A stretch of 64,000 bases of DNA from Allobosea sp. GTDB taxonomy: Bacteria; Pseudomonadota; Alphaproteobacteria; Rhizobiales; Beijerinckiaceae. Positions 26,857-34,965 of this stretch are shown one piece after another. Both the position numbers and the translations under genes were made by a program. Position 1 is the stretch's first letter. Each line of letters starts with the position of its first letter. The notes beneath the pieces were generated by a model. The model saw only the letters and a list, made by a program, of their open reading frames with translations. It made no database searches and was not told the DNA's origin. The stretch lies in assembly GCA_024231975.1 (NCBI GenBank), contig JAAEQB010000089.1:8073-72072 (forward strand), given 5' to 3'.

Positions 26857-27515
26857 CAAAAAAGACCTAGTACTCTCCACCGAAATAACGGAGAGAATAT
26901 TGAAATTGCTAGATCAAACAGTCAACTTGACTGAAACAGAACGGGAGGAAGTCCGCTGCCCGCCAAAATATTGGAGCTATTATGACAAGCTGGAACCACT
27001 CCGATCCCGTGCGTCGCCCACGCCGTGGAGAGGCATGGCCCAGCTTGTCGACTCGATAGTCGGCTACGGCGGCGGGTCTCGATATCCGGAAAGCGAAGAG
27101 CTCAGTCCGAAAAACGAAAGCAGGTGGTTTGCCTGCGGCATGATGGTCACAGGGTGGCACAAAAGCCACACCGATCATCGCGTCAAAGCATGCTCCGATG
27201 GACGCGTTGTCCATCAACCTCGCCCTCGCCGGCCCAGGCAAGCGCATCGGAGTCTTCATCATCAAGATGCGGTCAGAATCAACTTGGGCTTCCATGACCT
27301 GCGAAGACCGCAGGCGCCGGTGCTTGTTCAGCAGATATAAGAATAATCTCTCTGATACCGCATAAAGAGAATAATATTCTTCTGCAAAATTTAGAATCGC
27401 TCAAAATCTTTCCTTGCCTAGATGTCGCCATCTTTGGATTTTGATACGACTAAAGTCGCTCGCCGTGAGGCGTCGGCGTGTCCGCGTCGCCCAACACCGG
27501 AGATGTGAAGATCGC
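26857..27515. other. Region without a supported gene, lower GC than surroundings
   Basis: About 660 bases between the terminator-like hairpin and the AraC start. It is patchy, with AT-rich runs near 26.87-26.95 and 27.33-27.42 kb. One frame on each strand is open over much of 26.9-27.3 kb (146 and 128 codons), and neither has a convincing ribosome-binding site or family. The minus-strand frame ends 53 bases before the terminator-like hairpin, which slightly favours it. I cannot decide and call no gene. Confidence 0.5.
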
Positions 27516-28523
27516 ATGAGGCAGCACGCAGCTGCGGACCAACCGGACGACGATCAGCAGAGCGACCTGCTGGCGCGCCATAACCACTTCGAGACCGACA
27601 GTGTGATCGCCGCCTGCCGGCAGACGATCCTGTTCGAGCGCCAGGATTTCCTGGAACCGCTCGACCGGGAGGAGCCCTTTCGCATGTCGATCAACTCCGT
27701 CCTGCTCGACGATGTCCGCATCAGTGCCGTGAAGACCAGCGGCCACCGCGTCCGCCTCGTCGAGGACGAGAACGTCAGCCTGCTGCTGCCCTGGGCGGGA
27801 ACGATCGAGACCGACGACATCGGCCGCCGGATCGAGGCGAAGACCGACTCGCTGCTGATCCCGACGCCGGGACCGCGCACGACCATCTGCGAGGCCGGTT
27901 ATCTCGGGCTGGTGGTCCAGCTGCCGCTGACGCGGCTGCGCAGCGCGGCTGCCCTCAATCCGGACGATCGCTGGCGCCCGGACGGGCAGGCGCCGGGGGT
28001 GATGAGCGCCATCACCGGGGAGAGCGCCGCGCTTGGCCGCTATCTGCGCCATCTCGCCACCGAGCTCGACCAGTCGGATACCCTCCTCGCCGCGCGCGGA
28101 GCCGCCAATGCCGCGGCGATGATGCTGACCGAACTGCTCGGGGCCGCCTGGCAGACGATGATGGCGACCGCGGATGTCCGGGTCAGGTCGGCCGGCCGCT
28201 TCCAGGTCGAAGCCGCCGAGGAGATCATGCGCGAGAAATCCAGCGATGCGCTCTCGATGACGGCGCTCGCCGCCAAGGTCGGCGTCAGCACCCGCTCGCT
28301 GCAACTCGCCTTCCACCAGTATCGCGGGGCCGGGCCGCGCCGGATCCTCGAGGATTTCCGCCTCGACGCAGCCCATGCCCGGCTCTTCGCAGCGGCACCG
28401 GGCGACAATGTCACCCGGATCGCGCTCGACTGCGGCGTCACCCATCTCGGCCGCTTCGCCACGCGCTACCGCGCCCGCTTCGGCGAGACGCCGCAGGCGA
28501 CCCTTCGCCGCCGCCGCGGCTGA
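27516..28523 (+). CDS. AraC-family transcriptional regulator
   Basis: 335 residues from the ATG at 27516, preceded by GGAGATG. The C-terminal 100 residues are an AraC/XylS double helix-turn-helix: LSMTALAAKVGVSTRSLQLA, then PRRILEDFRLDAAHARLF and VTRIALDCGVTHLGRFATRY ending RFGETPQATLRRR. The N-terminal 200 residues look like the AraC-binding-like domain of the EutR/CbdR type (LLLPWAGTIETDDIGRRIE). Effector unknown. It is upstream of the secreted duplicated protein on the same strand, 136 bases away. An 8-bp stem spans its stop codon (28519-28537). Confidence 0.92.
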   Translation: MRQHAAADQPDDDQQSDLLARHNHFETDSVIAACRQTILFERQDFLEPLDREEPFRMSINSVLLDDVRISAVKTSGHRVRLVEDENVSLLLPWAGTIETDDIGRRIEAKTDSLLIPTPGPRTTICEAGYLGLVVQLPLTRLRSAAALNPDDRWRPDGQAPGVMSAITGESAALGRYLRHLATELDQSDTLLAARGAANAAAMMLTELLGAAWQTMMATADVRVRSAGRFQVEAAEEIMREKSSDALSMTALAAKVGVSTRSLQLAFHQYRGAGPRRILEDFRLDAAHARLFAAAPGDNVTRIALDCGVTHLGRFATRYRARFGETPQATLRRRRG

Positions 28524-28659
28524 CAGCCCCTGTCAGCATTCACCTTGCCGCCCGCCACGGCGCCATGATCGTGCCACCGTCGCCCCTAGATTGACGCGTC
28601 CCCGAACGGCGCAGCTGCGGTCGACCGCAGCTGCGCCCGTGCTCTGGAGACCTGATGCG

Positions 28660-29835
28660 ATGCTCGCCCGTTCCGCGCTCGTGATCCCGCTGATGCTTTC
28701 CGTCGCCGGCCCCGCCCTTGCCCAGACCGCTCCGGCGACGCCCGCCACCGAGCCGATCGCCACGCCGACCAAGGCGCCCGATGCCTGCCGGTTGCTGCCG
28801 CAGGCCGATCTGGAGGCGCTGTTCCCCGGCCGTCCGATCACCGCCAAGGGCCCGACGTTGAGCCCGATCTATCGCGGCCCGCAATACGCCGAGAGTTGCA
28901 TGTACTCGGTGAAGCTGCCGAGCCCGACCTCGAAGCTCGACCATGCCCGCTTCGCCTCGGTCACGGTGATCCGCTGGGACGGCATCGCCAAGGGCCGGGA
29001 GTCGCCAACCGAGGCCTTCGCCGCGATCAAGGCAACGCGCGAGAAGGTCGCGGCCGACCCGAAGATCACGCTCAAGCTCGAGCCGCTCAGCGGCATCGGC
29101 GACGAGGCCTTCCAGGAAACCAGTTCGTCCAGCGTGGTGGTCCGCGCCCGCAAGGACGACCTGATCTATGCCGTCTCGCTCGATCTCTATTCGGAGCAGA
29201 CCGCGCCGAACGCGCTCGCTCTGGCGAAGCAGGCGGCTGCCCGCTGGCAGGGCGGCACCGGCATGGTCGATACGACCCAGCAGGTGGCCGCCAACAGCGC
29301 CGTGACGGTGCCGGCCGACACCCGCCCCTCCTCGGTCGCCCCGGTCGAGCAGTGGCCGGATGCCTGCGCACTGCTGACGCCCGAGGAGGTCAAGGCCACC
29401 TTCCCCGGCATGACGATCAGCGAGCCGCGCAAGCTGATGGGCAAGATCACCCATGAGAGTCGCGAGAACCGGCAGGAGGCCCTGCCGAACCCGATCGGCT
29501 GCCAGTTCGACGCCAAGCGCACCGTCGAGAAGGACGGCAAGCGCACGATCGAGCTGAACCAGATCCAGGTCAGCGTCCGCAATGTCGCCGCCAACGAGGA
29601 CCTGTCGAAGCGCTGGTTCCAGAGCGCGATCAAAGTCTCCGAAGCGAAGACGCCGGTCGAGGGGCTCGGCGACGAGGCGGCGCTCGACATCATGAACCGC
29701 ATCCATGTCCGCAAGGGCCTGACCACGGTCGAGATTCGCGTCTCCGGCGGCGAACGCGACCAGGCGCTGCACGATCAGGCCAAGCAGCGTGTCAGCGAGC
29801 TCGCGAAGATCGTCGCGGAGCGGCTGACAAAGTGA
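28660..29835 (+). CDS. Secreted protein with two tandem homologous domains
   Basis: 391 residues from the ATG at 28660. A signal peptide (LVIPLMLSVAGPALAQ) ends near residue 22. Two copies of one module follow. The first begins APDACRLLPQADLEALFPGR and the second WPDACALLTPEEVKATFPGM; both continue with a cysteine in the next strand (ESCMYSV and IGCQFDA) and a GIGDEA / GLGDEA turn late in each. The pattern resembles DUF3558-type lipoprotein domains, but I cannot name it firmly. Function unknown; probably periplasmic. Confidence 0.82.
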   Translation: MLARSALVIPLMLSVAGPALAQTAPATPATEPIATPTKAPDACRLLPQADLEALFPGRPITAKGPTLSPIYRGPQYAESCMYSVKLPSPTSKLDHARFASVTVIRWDGIAKGRESPTEAFAAIKATREKVAADPKITLKLEPLSGIGDEAFQETSSSSVVVRARKDDLIYAVSLDLYSEQTAPNALALAKQAAARWQGGTGMVDTTQQVAANSAVTVPADTRPSSVAPVEQWPDACALLTPEEVKATFPGMTISEPRKLMGKITHESRENRQEALPNPIGCQFDAKRTVEKDGKRTIELNQIQVSVRNVAANEDLSKRWFQSAIKVSEAKTPVEGLGDEAALDIMNRIHVRKGLTTVEIRVSGGERDQALHDQAKQRVSELAKIVAERLTK

Positions 29836-29840
29836 GGCGC

Positions 29841-29988
29841 CTCCCTTCCCCCTTGCGGGGAAGGGATGGGGATGGGGGGGTGAACGACTGGGCGGACCCG
29901 GGCTTGTAGAAGCGGACCGACCCGGTTCCGACGGTTTCGCTCCGACTTTCGGCCCCCACCCCTTACCCCTCCCCGCAAGGGGGAGGGA
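29841..29988. repeat. Long inverted-repeat element, copy A
   Basis: G-tract and C-tract ends about 40 bases long pair with each other around a variable core of about 70 bases. The ends begin with CCCTTCCCCCTTGCGGGGAA and close with CCCCGCAAGGGGGAGGG. Two more copies lie at 31.73 and 32.96 kb. It fills the gap between the secreted protein gene and tenA. Confidence 0.75.
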
Positions 29989-30057
29989 TTTCCGCCCGAG
30001 CCTGCTTTTGCTGAGCGATCCTGTTAGGGAGAGCCCGACCAGCAGAAGGCTACGCCG

Positions 30058-30723
30058 ATGACCGAACGTTTCACCGAGATTCTCCGCCAGGCCAGCCAGC
30101 CGGCCTGGTCGCAATCCGTCGGCCATCGCTTCGTCACGGAGCTGCTCGCCGGCACGGTGTCCGACGCGGTCATGGTCCGCTACCTCGTCCAGGATCACCG
30201 CTTCATCGACAGCTTCCTGACCCTGCTCGGCGCCGCACTCGCCAGCGCCGACAGCTTCGAGGCCCGCATCCGCTTCGGCCGCTTCATCAGCATGGTCAGC
30301 GGCGAGGAGAACACCTATTTCCTGCGGTCCTTCGAAGCGCTCGGCGTCAGCGAGCAGGATCGCACGGCTCCGCCCGACAGCGAGGCCACCGCCGGCTTCA
30401 AGGCGCTGATGCGCGAGGCCGCCGCGACGCACTCCTATGCCGCCGCCCTCTCCGTGCTGGTCGTCGCCGAATGGCTCTATCTCGACTGGGCCCAAAAGGC
30501 CTCGCAGCCGCTGCCGGCGAACTTCATCCACGCCGAATGGATCACGCTGCACGACAATCCCGATTTCCGCGGATTCGTCGGCTTCCTGCGGAGCGAGCTC
30601 GACCGCGTCGGGCCAAGCGAGGCGGAAACGAGCCGCGACTTCTTCCTGCGCGCCGTCGCGCTGGAGAAAGCGTTTTTCGATTCGGCCTATGATGACGAGC
30701 CTGACCGACGCCGCCTAGCCTGA
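30058..30723 (+). CDS. TenA/thiaminase-II-like protein without cysteine
   Basis: 221 residues, all helical, with the TenA pattern: PAWSQSVGHRFVTELLAGTV, YLVQDHRFIDSFLTLLGAAL, and FISMVSGEENTYFLRSFEAL. Later segments HSYAAALSVLVVAEWLYLDW and WITLHDNPDFRGFV also fit. TenA proteins hydrolyse aminopyrimidines in thiamine salvage using a catalytic cysteine. This protein contains no cysteine at any position, so classical thiaminase chemistry is not possible. It is next to a TPP riboswitch and thiamine-precursor transport genes, which supports a thiamine link. The riboswitch lies downstream, so it does not control this gene. Confidence 0.82.
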   Translation: MTERFTEILRQASQPAWSQSVGHRFVTELLAGTVSDAVMVRYLVQDHRFIDSFLTLLGAALASADSFEARIRFGRFISMVSGEENTYFLRSFEALGVSEQDRTAPPDSEATAGFKALMREAAATHSYAAALSVLVVAEWLYLDWAQKASQPLPANFIHAEWITLHDNPDFRGFVGFLRSELDRVGPSEAETSRDFFLRAVALEKAFFDSAYDDEPDRRRLA

Positions 30724-30765
30724 GACAGGCGTGACAGCCGCCGGCCGCTCTGTCACAAGGGCGAT

Positions 30766-30869
30766 CGAGAGACGGGGGCGTTCGCCGCGAGGCGAGCTGA
30801 GAAGCACCCTTCGAACCTGAACCAGATCATGCTGGCGGAGGGAGTCGCTCGGGGCAGCCTCGCCAGCAT
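30766..30869 (+). ncRNA. TPP riboswitch (THI box) with antisequence hairpin
   Basis: The conserved core is clear: GGGGGCG, then CTGAGA at 30797-30802, ACCCTTCGAACCTGA at 30806-30820, and ATCATGCTGGCGGAGGGA at 30826-30843. ATGCTGGCG (30829-30837), part of the ligand-binding fold, is perfectly complementary to CGCCAGCAT (30861-30869). The two folds are exclusive, which gives a simple switch just before the permease start. When TPP binds, the downstream pairing is lost; the effect on the start site is inferred. Confidence 0.93.
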
Positions 30870-30875
30870 TTCCCC

Positions 30876-31703
30876 GTGCCCGCCTTCCTCCCGGAAGGGC
30901 GGACCTTGACGACGCAGGACGCGACAGAGCGGCGCTCACCTCCCGGCACCACGCCGGTGCTGGCCGCGCTCGCCCCGGCGCTGCGCACGATTCTCGTCCT
31001 GCTCCTGGCCTGGCAAGGCGCGGTCTTTCTGTTCCAGCCGCCGCGCTACATCCTGCCCTCGCCGCTCGATGTCGTCCTGGCCTTCCAGCGCCAGCCCGGC
31101 TTCCTCTTCAGCCACAGCCTCACTACCATCGCCGAAATGGCGCTCGGTTTCGTGCTGGGCTCGGCGTTCGGCGCGCTGACGGCGCTCGCCATCGTGGCGC
31201 TGCCGCGGCTCGGGCGCCTGCTCTGGCCGATCCTGCTCGTGCTCCAATCCTTCCCGGTCTTCGTCATCGCGCCGCTGCTGGTGGTCTGGTTCGGCTTCGG
31301 CATGGGCTCGAAGGTGATCATGGCGACGATCATCATCTTCTTCCCCGTCGCCTCCGCCTTCACCGACGGCCTGCGCCGCACCGATCCCGAGCTGATCGAC
31401 GCCACCGCGCTGACCACCGCGACGCATTGGCAGACGCTGCGCTATGTCCGCCTGCCGCTGGCGATGCCCGCTTTGCTCACCGGCCTCAGGGTCGCGGCTC
31501 CGCTGGCGCCGCTCGGCGCCGTGATCGGCGAATGGGTCGGCGCCTCCGCCGGGCTCGGCTTCGTCATGGTCCAGGCCAATGCCCGCATGCAGACCGACAC
31601 GGTCTTCGCCGCCATGACCGTACTCGCCGTGCTCAGCCTCGTCTTGCGCCATCTCGTCGATGCGCTCGGCCCGCGCCTTCTCCCCTGGGCGAGCGAGCCG
31701 TGA
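30876..31703 (+). CDS. ABC transporter permease, ThiX-like
   Basis: 275 residues from a GTG; a TTG at 30906 with GGAAGGG upstream is an alternative. The C-terminal 200 residues form a BPD_transp_1 membrane domain with about six segments. The EAA-like loop is present: ELIDATALTTATHWQTLRYV and then RLPLAMPALLTGLRVAAPL. The group includes the aliphatic sulfonate, taurine and hydroxymethylpyrimidine permeases; the TPP riboswitch and ThiY-like partner point to a thiamine pyrimidine precursor. No ATPase gene is present beside it. Confidence 0.88.
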   Translation: MPAFLPEGRTLTTQDATERRSPPGTTPVLAALAPALRTILVLLLAWQGAVFLFQPPRYILPSPLDVVLAFQRQPGFLFSHSLTTIAEMALGFVLGSAFGALTALAIVALPRLGRLLWPILLVLQSFPVFVIAPLLVVWFGFGMGSKVIMATIIIFFPVASAFTDGLRRTDPELIDATALTTATHWQTLRYVRLPLAMPALLTGLRVAAPLAPLGAVIGEWVGASAGLGFVMVQANARMQTDTVFAAMTVLAVLSLVLRHLVDALGPRLLPWASEP

Positions 31704-31730
31704 CGCCGCCCCGTTTCAAGCCGAGGCGCA

Positions 31731-31882
31731 AAACCCCTCCCCCTCGTGGGGAGGGGCAGGGGTGGGGGGCGCAAGGTCAGAGCGCCCGGCGGTCCGGCCA
31801 GTCCGACCCGCCCTTACAGGCAACCGCGCACCCGGTCGTTCGCCCCCCATCCCCATACCCTTCCCCACAAGGGGGAAGGGAG
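31731..31882. repeat. Long inverted-repeat element, copy B
   Basis: Same design as copies A and C: CCCTCCCCCTCGTGGGGAGG at the left end and CCCCACAAGGGGGAAGGG at the right, around a variable core. It lies in the 226-base gap between permease and binding-protein genes, within the operon, where its RNA would fold into a long stem. Confidence 0.75.
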
Positions 31883-31929
31883 GCGCCTCAGCTTTCGCAG
31901 ACGAGTTCATTCAAGAAGGATTTCGACTG

Positions 31930-32889
31930 ATGCCCCTCCGCGCCCTCACCCGACGCGCCCTGCTCGCCACCGGCCTCGCTTTGGCCGCCGGACTCGCCAG
32001 CCCGGCCCGCGCCGCCGACAAGCTGACCGTGATGCTCGAATGGTTCGTCAATCCGGACCATGCGCCGCTGGTCGTCGCCGACAAGCTCGGCCTGTTCAAG
32101 GAGGCCGGCCTGGAGGTCACCATGGTGCCGCCCTCCGACCCATCCGCCGTGCCGCGCCTCGTTGCTGCCGGCCAGGCCGATATCGGCATCCACTACCAGC
32201 CCAATCTCTATCTCGACCACGCCGCCGGCATCCCGATCGTCCGCGTCGGCACGCTGGTCGAGACCCCGCTCAACAGCGTCATCGTCAAGGCCGACGGGCC
32301 GATCAAGAGCCTCGCCGATCTCAAGGGCAAGACGGTCGGCTATGCCGTCTCCGGCACCGAGACCACCCTGCTCGGCCAGATGCTGGCCAAGGCCGGCCTC
32401 AAGCTCGACGACGTCAAGCTGGTCAACGTCAATTTCGCGCTCTCGGCCGCACTGATCGGCGGGAAGGTCGATGCCACCATCGGCGGCTACCGCAATTTCG
32501 AGCTGACCCAGCTCAAGCTCGAAGGCCATCCGGGCACAGCCTTCTATCCCGAGGAGCACGGCGTTCCCGCCTATGACGAGCTGATCCTGATCACCCGCCG
32601 CAATGGGCTCAATGACAGCCGCCTGCCGCGCTTCCTCGACGCCATCGAGAAGGCGGCGCTCTACCTGACCAATCATCCGCAGGAGGCCTGGAAGCTCTTC
32701 ATCGCCGCCCATCCCGATCTCGACGATGCCCTCAACCGCCAGGCCTGGGCCGACACGCTGCCGCGCTTCGCCAAGCGCCCGCGCGCCCTCGACCAGGGCC
32801 GCTATGAGCGCTTCGGCGCCTTCCTTACCGAGCGCGGCCTGATCCAGAAGGCTCCGGCGCTCACCGAGATCGCCGGCGAGGTGAAGTAG
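31930..32889 (+). CDS. ABC transporter substrate-binding protein, ThiY-like
   Basis: 319 residues. A signal peptide (RRALLATGLALAAGLASPA) ends near residue 28. The NMT1/THI5-like fold is clear: LTVMLEWFVNPDHAPLVVAD, then IGIHYQPNLYLDHAAGIPIV and LKGKTVGYAVSGTETTLLGQ, a strong match to ThiY proteins that bind formylaminopyrimidine or hydroxymethylpyrimidine in the periplasm. It is downstream of the TPP riboswitch and permease. Start ATG at 31930. Confidence 0.9.
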   Translation: MPLRALTRRALLATGLALAAGLASPARAADKLTVMLEWFVNPDHAPLVVADKLGLFKEAGLEVTMVPPSDPSAVPRLVAAGQADIGIHYQPNLYLDHAAGIPIVRVGTLVETPLNSVIVKADGPIKSLADLKGKTVGYAVSGTETTLLGQMLAKAGLKLDDVKLVNVNFALSAALIGGKVDATIGGYRNFELTQLKLEGHPGTAFYPEEHGVPAYDELILITRRNGLNDSRLPRFLDAIEKAALYLTNHPQEAWKLFIAAHPDLDDALNRQAWADTLPRFAKRPRALDQGRYERFGAFLTERGLIQKAPALTEIAGEVK

Positions 32890-32954
32890 CGGGCGGTAGA
32901 TCATCTGCTCACATCTCACTGGAGCAGATCCCTCGCCGCTGCCGAAGGGCGTAA

Positions 32955-33089
32955 GCCCTCCCCCCCGCTTGCGGTGGGGAGGGTTGGGTGGGGGGCAGTT
33001 CCGCTCGGCGCCAAACTGGAAGAATGGGCGAGCCCCGCTTTGCGGCCCCCCATCCCTAACCCTTCCCCACCGCAAGCGGTGGGAAGGGA
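32955..33089. repeat. Long inverted-repeat element, copy C
   Basis: Left end CCCTCCCCCCCGCTTGCGGT and right end CCCACCGCAAGCGGTGGGAA, with C-tract and G-tract extensions as in copies A and B. The core differs from the other copies. It lies after the ThiY-like gene; the rest of the 371-base gap to the next gene (32890-33260) shows nothing else. Confidence 0.75.
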
Positions 33090-33260
33090 ATACGCGCTGC
33101 CTCAAGCGATTGCCTTGTCCCCCCAACCCGCGTCCACATCAGGGCGGCTCTGTGCGCTTGGCTCTGGGTTTCCGGCCGATCGCGATGCTATGAGCCGACT
33201 TCGCAGCTATCGGGCGGCCCTCGCCCGCCATCCAAGCTTGCGCCCGGATCGATCATCCGC

Positions 33261-34478
33261 ATGAACGTCAGCCAGCCGATCGCCCAGACCCGCCGCGCCG
33301 ACCTGCCGGTGCTGTTCGTGCTCAGCGCGACGCATCTGCTCAACGACATGATCCAGTCGCTGATCCCCGCGATCTACCCGATCATCAAGACGGCCTACGC
33401 GCTCGATTTCGGCCAGATCGGCCTGATCACGCTGACCTTCCAGATCACCGCCTCGCTGCTGCAGCCGGTCGTCGGCGCCTATACCGACAAGAACCCGATG
33501 CCCTATTCGATGGTCGTCGGCATGGGCTGCACGCTGACCGGACTGATCGGCCTCGCCTATGCCGGCAGCTATGCGCTGCTGCTGATCTCGGCGGCCTGCG
33601 TCGGACTGGGCTCCTCGATCTTCCACCCCGAGGCGACCCGCATGGCCCGCAACGCCTCCGGCGGCCAGCAGGGACTGGCGCAGGGCATCTTCCAGGTCGG
33701 CGGCCAGAGCGGCGGCGCGCTCGGCCCGCTGCTCGCCGCCTTCATCATCGTGCCGCGCGGCCAGACCAGCGTCGCCTGGTTTTCGGCCGCGGCCCTGCTT
33801 GCCATGATCCTGATGGTCTGGACGGCGCGCCGCTATGCCGAGCTGAGCAAGGCCGCCGCCGCTGCGGCCAAGCCCGCGAAGGTCGCAGCGGCGGCACCCG
33901 CGACGCCCGCGCATACCAAGGGCCAGATCGCCTTCGCGATCACCATCCTGGTGATCCTGCTATTCTCGAAGAACGCCTATTCCTCGAGCTTCAGCTCCTA
34001 TTACACCTTCTATCTGATCGGGAAGTTCGGCATCTCCGTGCAGGGCTCGCAGCTGATGCTGTTCCTGTTCCTTGCCGCCGCCGCCGTCGGCGCGCTCGCC
34101 GGCGGCATCATCGGCGACAAGATCGGCCGCAACCGCATCCTCTGGTTCTCGATCCTCGGCGCCCTGCCCTTCTCGCTGATCCTGCCCTTCGCCGATCTGT
34201 TCTGGACCGGCGTGCTGACGGTGGTGATCAACCTGATCATGGCGAGCTCCTTCGCCGCGATCCTGATCTACGCGATGGAGTTGATGCCGGGCCGGATCGG
34301 CCTGATCGGCGGCCTGTTCTACGGCCTCTCCTTCGGCCTCGGCGGCCTTGCGGCGGCGATCCTCGGCGAGGTCGCCGACTGGATCGGCATCGAGGCGGTC
34401 TACCGCCTCTGCGCCTTCCTGCCTGCGATCGGCCTGCTCGCCTGGTTCCTGCCGAAGGTCGAGCACCGGCGGGCTTAG
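33261..34478 (+). CDS. MFS exporter, fosmidomycin-resistance (Fsr) type
   Basis: 405 residues with about 12 membrane segments. The Fsr-type signature is present near the start: FVLSATHLLNDMIQSLIPAI, then GAYTDKNPMPYSMVVGMGCT and SSIFHPEATRMARNASGGQQ. A mid-protein cytoplasmic loop is rich in Ala and Lys. Fsr proteins export fosmidomycin and other compounds with proton exchange; the natural substrate here is not known. The gene stands alone with the inverted-repeat copy C upstream. Confidence 0.9.
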   Translation: MNVSQPIAQTRRADLPVLFVLSATHLLNDMIQSLIPAIYPIIKTAYALDFGQIGLITLTFQITASLLQPVVGAYTDKNPMPYSMVVGMGCTLTGLIGLAYAGSYALLLISAACVGLGSSIFHPEATRMARNASGGQQGLAQGIFQVGGQSGGALGPLLAAFIIVPRGQTSVAWFSAAALLAMILMVWTARRYAELSKAAAAAAKPAKVAAAAPATPAHTKGQIAFAITILVILLFSKNAYSSSFSSYYTFYLIGKFGISVQGSQLMLFLFLAAAAVGALAGGIIGDKIGRNRILWFSILGALPFSLILPFADLFWTGVLTVVINLIMASSFAAILIYAMELMPGRIGLIGGLFYGLSFGLGGLAAAILGEVADWIGIEAVYRLCAFLPAIGLLAWFLPKVEHRRA

Positions 34479-34582
34479 AGCCGGCCGGCGCCAGCGGGGC
34501 CGAGGCCCTGTCACTCGATCGGGGCAGACCATCTTTGCGGCAAATTGCTTGCCGCAAGAACGACAACAGGACGTGGTTTTCG

Positions 34583-34909
34583 ATGATCTACGAAATGCGC
34601 GTGTATCGCTGCCTGCCTGGCCGGCTTCCGGCTTTGCTCGAGCGCTTCGAGAAGGCCACGCTGAAGCTGTGGGACAAGCACGGCATCCGGCAAGCCGGAT
34701 TCTTCACCACGCTGATCGGAGCGTCCAATCAGGAGCTGACCTATTTCCTGGCCTGGGAATCGCTCGCCGAGCGCGAGACGAAATGGACGGCGTTTGCGAC
34801 CGATCCGGACTGGACCGAGGCACGCACGAGGAGCGAAGCGGACGGCCAGATCACTGAGAACATCGTCAGCCAGATCTTGGCGCCGACGGCCTTCTCCGCG
34901 GTCAAGTAA
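34583..34909 (+). CDS. NIPSNAP family protein
   Basis: 108 residues from the ATG at 34583 (MIYEMRVYRCLPGRLPALLE). The dimeric alpha-beta barrel family is clear from the start strand, FEKATLKLWDKHGIRQAGFF and YFLAWESLAEREKWTA-like central region with a late WTEAR. Bacterial NIPSNAP proteins have unknown substrates. It is followed on the same strand by an MFS transporter with a similar ferredoxin-like C-terminal module. Confidence 0.9.
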   Translation: MIYEMRVYRCLPGRLPALLERFEKATLKLWDKHGIRQAGFFTTLIGASNQELTYFLAWESLAERETKWTAFATDPDWTEARTRSEADGQITENIVSQILAPTAFSAVK

Positions 34910-34965
34910 GCGCCTTTCGGCGAAGCGCAGCTTCCCATCGGCCGCCGGCATGCTCTAACTGTTTC

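Noticed and set aside
30058..30765. Control of tenA by the TPP riboswitch
   Set aside because: The riboswitch begins after the tenA stop codon and faces downstream.
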